Positions 59,980 through 64,000 of a DNA stretch of 64,000 bases are shown here, piece after piece. Where the stretch lies: assembly GCA_035934555.1 (NCBI GenBank), contig DASYXT010000118.1, positions 186,001-250,000 of the forward strand, in the 5' to 3' direction. Source of the stretch: DASYXT01 sp035934555 (lineage in GTDB: Bacteria; Verrucomicrobiota; Verrucomicrobiia; Limisphaerales; UBA8199). Position numbers and translations under genes: made by a program. Every line of letters begins with the position of its first letter. The first letter of the stretch is position 1. The notes beneath the pieces were generated by a model that was not told the origin of the DNA, made no database searches, and saw only the letters and a list, made by a program, of their open reading frames with translations.

Positions 59980-61797
59980 ATGAAGACGACCGAAGCCAAC
60001 GTGGTTGAACTGAAGCCGCCGCCGCCACCTGACAAACTGACTGTCAAGGTGGACGGCAAGGAGGTCGAGGTGCCCAAGACCATGCCGGACCCGATTTCGG
60101 GCAAGCCGCTGCCGACAACCATGATCCAGGCTTGCGCGGCCGCCAAAGTGGACGTGCCGCACTATTGCTATCATCCCAAACTGCCCGTTGCGGGTAATTG
60201 CCGGATGTGCTTGGTCGAGTTCGGCACGCCCGCAATGGGGCCCGATCGCAAACCGCTGTTGGGTCCGGACGGAAAACCGAAGATCACCAAATCACCGCGG
60301 CCGGCGATTGCTTGTGCCACGCCAATTTCCCCGGGCATGGAGATTTACACCAACACGCCCACCGTCAAACAGATGCGCGAAGGCGTGCTGGAGTTTTTGC
60401 TCATCAATCATCCACTGGACTGCCCGATTTGCGATCAGGCCGGCGAATGCAAGCTGCAGGAGTATTCGGTGGATTACGGCAAATCCGAAAGCCGGTTTGT
60501 CGAGGCGAAGGTGCACAAGCCCAAGCGGGTGGAGTTGGGGCCGCGCATCGTGCTGGATGACGAGCGCTGCATTTTGTGCACGCGGTGCATTCGATTTACC
60601 AAGGACATCGTCGGTGATGACGCGCTCGGAATCGTCAGTCGGGGCAGTTACAGCACATTAACCGGGTTTCCTGGCAGGCAATTCGATAATAATTACACGC
60701 TGAACACGGTGGACATTTGCCCCGTGGGCGCGCTGACCTCGAAAGATTTCCGCTTCAAGATGCGCGTGTGGTTTCTGAAGGAGACCAAGAGCGTGTGCGC
60801 GAGCTGCGCGACCGGTTGTAACATCATCATCGGGTCGCGGGAAGAGCGGATTTTCCGGTTTGAACCGCGAGAGAACGACGCGGTCAACGTGTGCTGGATG
60901 TGCGATTACGGCCGGCTCAATTACAAGTGGATTAGACGCGACGACCGTCTGGTGGAAGTCCAAGCTCCGAAGTCCAAGGTTCAGGAGCAGCCGGCAGGGA
61001 GCCGGGGAGCGGAGGACAGGGGTCAGAAGTCAGAGGTCAGAGAGCAGAGGTCAGAGGTCAGAGAGCAGAAGTCAGAGGTCAGAGAGCAGAGGTCAGAGGT
61101 CAGGGACGCGTGGCCGCAGGTGATCAAAGGGCTCTCGGCGGATTTGAACGGAGCTGTGGCCGGTTCAGTGGCTATTGTGGCTTCGGCGCGGCAGACGAAC
61201 GAGGAGCTTTATTTGCTGGCTAAGCTAGCCAAGAAACTTGGGGCAACCACCGACTCAGTTCCGCGAATGGGCGAAGGAGACAAGCTGTTGCTGAGTGCGG
61301 ACCGGAATCCGAATGCGACTGGCGCGCGGCTGGTGGGGCTGGCGGGCGAGCCGATGGGAAGCAACTTGCCAAAGATTGCCGAAGGGATTGGCAACGGCCG
61401 CATCAAGACGTTGATCGTTTTTGGGGAAGACGTCACAAAATGCGGACTTGGCGAGGAGTTGTTGGGGAAACTCGAGTTGCTGGTGGTGAGCGACATTTTA
61501 CCGAACGTCACTACACGGCTGGCGCATTATCTGTTGCCCGGGTGCGCGCATGCTGAGAAGCGCGGCACATTCACCAACACCAAAGGCCGGGTGCAGCGGT
61601 TCATGAAAGCCGTCGAGCCGCCCGGCGACGCCCGCCCGGAGTGGGAGTTTCTGCACGAACTGGTTTTCAATGTGACCGGCCAGGACGGATTTGTGAGCAT
61701 CGAAGGATTGTTTAACCAGATGGCGCGGGAGGTGCCGGCGTTTAAGGGACTGACATGGGCCGCGCTGGGGGACGCTGGAGTAACGGTGCCAATTTGA
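59980..61797 (+). CDS. nuoG: NADH-quinone oxidoreductase subunit G
   Basis: The 75-kDa subunit with several Fe-S clusters. The N-terminal ferredoxin-type domain has VPHYCYHPKLPVAGNCRMCLVEFG, followed by CPICDQAGECKLQEYSVDYG, DERCILCTRCIRFTKDIVG, VDICPVGALTSKDFRFKMR and CASCATGCNI with a later Cys in CWMCDYGRLNY. The C-terminal molybdopterin-like half is short: 605 residues in total, compared with about 900 in E. coli NuoG. A linker of charged repeats (about 347-376) interrupts the region between the halves; its DNA is a 21-bp tandem repeat. Starts 83 bases after nuoF. Confidence 0.95.
   Translation: MKTTEANVVELKPPPPPDKLTVKVDGKEVEVPKTMPDPISGKPLPTTMIQACAAAKVDVPHYCYHPKLPVAGNCRMCLVEFGTPAMGPDRKPLLGPDGKPKITKSPRPAIACATPISPGMEIYTNTPTVKQMREGVLEFLLINHPLDCPICDQAGECKLQEYSVDYGKSESRFVEAKVHKPKRVELGPRIVLDDERCILCTRCIRFTKDIVGDDALGIVSRGSYSTLTGFPGRQFDNNYTLNTVDICPVGALTSKDFRFKMRVWFLKETKSVCASCATGCNIIIGSREERIFRFEPRENDAVNVCWMCDYGRLNYKWIRRDDRLVEVQAPKSKVQEQPAGSRGAEDRGQKSEVREQRSEVREQKSEVREQRSEVRDAWPQVIKGLSADLNGAVAGSVAIVASARQTNEELYLLAKLAKKLGATTDSVPRMGEGDKLLLSADRNPNATGARLVGLAGEPMGSNLPKIAEGIGNGRIKTLIVFGEDVTKCGLGEELLGKLELLVVSDILPNVTTRLAHYLLPGCAHAEKRGTFTNTKGRVQRFMKAVEPPGDARPEWEFLHELVFNVTGQDGFVSIEGLFNQMAREVPAFKGLTWAALGDAGVTVPI
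61029..61103 (+). repeat. 21-bp tandem repeat inside nuoG
   Basis: Three full units (61029-61049, 61050-61070, 61071-61091) read GTCAGAGGTCAGAGAGCAGA plus G or A, and a fourth partial unit reaches 61103. The period is seven codons, so the frame is kept and the protein shows SEVREQ(R/K) repeats. The same words occur as intergenic repeats in other genomes. Confidence 0.9.
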
Positions 61798-61806
61798 TTT
61801 TGTAGC

Positions 61807-62838
61807 ATGACGCCTTTCCAGGAATTTGCGGTGTTCAGCGCGATCAAGATCGTGTGCGTCTTTTCCGTCTTGATGTTCATTGTCGCGTACGCCGTCTGGG
61901 TCGAGCGCAAGGTCTCAGCGGCGATCCAGGATCGGCGCGGGCCGAACCGCGTGGGCTTGTTTGGTCTCTTGCAGCCGGCTGCCGATGCGGTGAAGGCGTT
62001 TCTGAAGGAAGATTTTACACCGGCGCATGTGCGCAAGGCGTATTTCTGGCTGGCGCCCGCGATCGTGATGATCCCGAGCTTGATGACGGTCGCGATTATT
62101 CCGTTTGGCTCGCAGTTGGGGCACCAGAAGATGGTGATCGCCGACTTGAATGTGGGCATCCTTTACACCTTTGGCATTGTGTCCTTAGGGGTGTACGGAA
62201 TTGTCCTGGCGGGATACGCCGCCAATTCGAAGTATCCGTTTCTGGGAGGGATTCGCTCGAGCGCGCAGATGATTTCCTATGAGATTGCGATGGGCATGTC
62301 GGTGATCCCAATTTTTCTGATGGTCGGCGGTTTGAACCTCAGTGAGGTGATCTCGTATCAGGCGCCCGGCATCGGACGCTGGCTGATTTTCCGGCAACCG
62401 CTGGCCTTCGCGATTTTTCTGGCGGCGATGTTTGCCGAAACCAACCGGCTGCCGTTTGATTTGCCGGAATCGGAGCAGGAGTTGGCCGGCGGTTACAACG
62501 TCGAGTACAGCTCGATGAAGTTCGCATTGTTTTTCATGGGCGAATACGCGGCGATGACGGCCGCCGCGGCGATGATGGTGACGCTGTTCCTCGGCGGCTG
62601 GACCTTGCCGCTCGCAGGGTTGAATCTGCCTGCCACCACTCTCGGGATAGGCGTGGCGCAAATCGCGATCTTTCTGGCGAAGATGTTGTTTGTCGAGTTC
62701 ATGGTGATCTGGGTGCGCTGGATGTGGCCGCGCTTCCGGTACGATCAGTTAATGGACCTTGGCTGGCGGCGGCTGATCCCGCTGGCGCTGGCGAACATCG
62801 TAGTGACGGCCGTGGTGCTGTGGGCGGTGGTGAAATGA
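61807..62838 (+). CDS. nuoH: NADH-quinone oxidoreductase subunit H
   Basis: Membrane subunit contacting the quinone channel; 343 residues and about eight spans. Typical segments are YAVWVERKVSAAIQDRRGPNRVGLFGLLQPAADAVKAFLKEDFTP, GIRSSAQMISYEIAMGMSVIPIF and AETNRLPFDLPESEQELAGGYNVEYSSMKFALFFMGEYAAM. The stop overlaps the nuoI start (ATGA). Confidence 0.97.
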   Translation: MTPFQEFAVFSAIKIVCVFSVLMFIVAYAVWVERKVSAAIQDRRGPNRVGLFGLLQPAADAVKAFLKEDFTPAHVRKAYFWLAPAIVMIPSLMTVAIIPFGSQLGHQKMVIADLNVGILYTFGIVSLGVYGIVLAGYAANSKYPFLGGIRSSAQMISYEIAMGMSVIPIFLMVGGLNLSEVISYQAPGIGRWLIFRQPLAFAIFLAAMFAETNRLPFDLPESEQELAGGYNVEYSSMKFALFFMGEYAAMTAAAAMMVTLFLGGWTLPLAGLNLPATTLGIGVAQIAIFLAKMLFVEFMVIWVRWMWPRFRYDQLMDLGWRRLIPLALANIVVTAVVLWAVVK

Positions 62839-63368
62839 TTATCAAACGCCGCAAACTGAATTTCTGGGAGCGGCTTTACCTGCCGGCGATCCTCGGCGGG
62901 TTCAAAGTGACGCTGCGTCATTTCTTCAGCAGGAAAGTGACGATGCAGTATCCCGAGGAGAAGTGGGTTGTCCCCGAGGGATACCGCGGGGCTCCGTACC
63001 TGGTCAAAGACCAGGTAGGGCGAACCAAGTGCGTGTCATGCCAGCTTTGTGAGTTTGTCTGCCCGCCCAAAGCCATTCGCATCACCCCACCCGGGCCCGC
63101 CGGGGTGCCGGAAGTCGGGAACGTCGAGAAGGCGCCCAAGGAATTTGAGATTAACATGCTGCGCTGCATCTTCTGCGGCTATTGCCAGGAAGTCTGCCCC
63201 GAAGAAGCGATTTTTCTAATGAAGGATTACTCACTGACGGGCGAAAGCCGCCAGGAGCTGATTTACAACAAAGAAAAGCTGCTGGACTTAGGCGGGGTCC
63301 ACCAGGACAAAATCCGGAAGTGGGAGAAGAAAGCTCAAGAGGCGCGGGCACAAGGAGTGCCGCCATAA
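62835..63368 (+). CDS. nuoI: NADH-quinone oxidoreductase subunit I
   Basis: A subunit with two 4Fe-4S clusters. The ATG at 62835 overlaps the nuoH stop and gives 177 residues. The two CxxCxxCxxxCP motifs are CVSCQLCEFVCPPKAI and CIFCGYCQEVCPEEAIFL. An upstream frame-open ATG at 62724 is inside nuoH and not in family sequence. The C-terminal about 45 residues are charged. Confidence 0.97.
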   Translation: MIIKRRKLNFWERLYLPAILGGFKVTLRHFFSRKVTMQYPEEKWVVPEGYRGAPYLVKDQVGRTKCVSCQLCEFVCPPKAIRITPPGPAGVPEVGNVEKAPKEFEINMLRCIFCGYCQEVCPEEAIFLMKDYSLTGESRQELIYNKEKLLDLGGVHQDKIRKWEKKAQEARAQGVPP

Positions 63369-63372
63369 CGCT

Positions 63373-63873
63373 ATGGAACAAGCCCTCTTTTATGCCTTCG
63401 CGTTCTTGACCCTCGTATGCGGGTTCATGGTGGTGCTGAATCCCTTCAGCCGGAACCCGGTGACCAGCGCGATGTTTTTGGTGCTGACCATCGCCTCGCT
63501 GGCGGGATTGTTTGTGTTGCTGCACGCGTTCTTTTTGGCGGCCGTCCAGGTGCTGGTGTATGCGGGGGCGGTGATGGTGCTGTTTCTGTTCGTGATCATG
63601 TTGCTGGATGTCAAAGCGGAGGAACGCTACCGGATTAGGTTGGTTGGCTTGGTGGGTGGCGTGGTGGCCGTCGGGGCGTTGCTGGCGATTTTCCTGCAAA
63701 CACTGGCTTCCTCACCGCTGATGAGGGAGTCAACCTTGCAAAAAGAAGGCAACACGATGCCCTTGGGTCGGCTGCTCTTTTCGGATTACCTGTTGCCGTT
63801 CGAGATCGTTTCGGTGTTGTTGCTAGTGGCCATGGTGGGGGTCATTCTGCTAAGCAAAAGGGACCTTAAATGA
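63373..63873 (+). CDS. nuoJ: NADH-quinone oxidoreductase subunit J
   Basis: A small membrane subunit; 166 residues with five likely spans. Visible features are FYAFAFLTLVCGFMVVLNPFSRNPVTSAMFLVLTIASLAGLFVLLHAFFLAAVQVLVYAGAVMVLFLFVIMLL (shown in part: SRNPVTSAMFLVLTIASLAG, VQVLVYAGAVMVLFLFVIML) and KRDLK at the end. The stop overlaps nuoK's start by four bases (ATGA). Confidence 0.95.
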   Translation: MEQALFYAFAFLTLVCGFMVVLNPFSRNPVTSAMFLVLTIASLAGLFVLLHAFFLAAVQVLVYAGAVMVLFLFVIMLLDVKAEERYRIRLVGLVGGVVAVGALLAIFLQTLASSPLMRESTLQKEGNTMPLGRLLFSDYLLPFEIVSVLLLVAMVGVILLSKRDLK

Positions 63874-64000
63874 CTCTGCACCATTATCTGGTGGTCAGTA
63901 TCCTGCTTTTTTGCCTCGGGTTGCTCGGGGTGATTGTGCGCCGCAACCTGCTGGTGATGTACATGGGGCTGGAGCTGATGCTGAACGCCGCCAATCTGGC
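63870..64000 (+). CDS. nuoK: NADH-quinone oxidoreductase subunit K, 5' part
   Basis: The gene begins at the ATG at 63870, overlapping the nuoJ stop, and runs off the window end. The 43 visible residues (LHHYLVVSILLFCLGLLGVIVRRNLLVMYMGLELMLNAANL, in pieces: GLLGVIVRRNLL, MGLELMLNAANL) match the NuoK N-terminus, including the conserved Glu in MGLELM on the second span. Subunits L, M and N are expected beyond the window. Confidence 0.95.
   Translation, partial: MTLHHYLVVSILLFCLGLLGVIVRRNLLVMYMGLELMLNAANL

Overview
The window looks like a chromosome segment from a member of Verrucomicrobiota, probably of the Pedosphaerales/Limisphaerales type. This rests on gene content rather than on a marker gene: a prepilin-like protein with a terminal FADGHAE motif, a secreted protein whose C-terminus has the LQTATSL...YFRL pattern common in that phylum, very large sensor proteins with propeller domains, a GH-GT2 fusion, and many short dispersed palindromes. 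The DNA is GC-rich and mostly densely coding.

Layout. 1-6315 is accessory. A 5'-damaged RHS/YD-repeat gene has a unique C-terminal tip, followed with an ATGA overlap by a secreted partner gene. Then come a 66-bp copied fragment of the RHS core, a frameshifted REP-associated (IS200-like) transposase, and about 1.1 kb of minisatellite-like and dispersed repeats. 6316-14987 holds mixed metabolic genes (Ppx/GppA phosphatase, ThpR, aldo/keto reductase, CvpA-like protein, secreted modular protein, pseudopilin, hydrolase, PLP enzyme). 15060-19649 is a minus-strand housekeeping operon: cinA, prs, rplY, pth, rpsF, ssb. 19886-34788 carries Fur, TsaC, a TolC-like protein, a thioesterase, the GH-GT2 fusion, an unusual two-half ThyX, dnaN, a cysteine desulfurase, a sulfite-oxidase-like enzyme, a dihaem cytochrome c, a PAS sensor, tmRNA and a second aldo/keto reductase. 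34836-39493 is the chaperone block (groEL, groES, dnaK) plus a small membrane protein. 39849-40482 is a VapBC-type toxin-antitoxin pair with a visible promoter.

40753-50646 is a signalling cluster: a lone receiver, a 2113-residue LamG/propeller hybrid histidine kinase, an APC permease, and a protein with two kinase-type dimerisation domains, a receiver and a PP2C phosphatase but no ATPase. 50769-54716 holds three envelope-related genes: an MlaA-alpha/beta-hydrolase fusion, a lipoprotein-like truncated haemoglobin and an AsmA/DUF748-like protein. 54981-64000 is a complex I operon, nuoB to nuoK, cut off by the window end. It lacks nuoA at its head. Between nuoE and nuoF it is interrupted by an antisense tRNA-Gln and a REPIN-like palindromic element.

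The best candidates for undescribed biology are the MlaA-hydrolase fusion, the kinase-less HisKA-HisKA-REC-PP2C protein beside the giant hybrid kinase, the C-terminal Cys4 motif of the PAS sensor, the ThyX protein with its active-site motif split between two halves, and a REP/REPIN family present at several places with a broken REP transposase in the same window. Functions are assigned by reading motifs; no database search was run.
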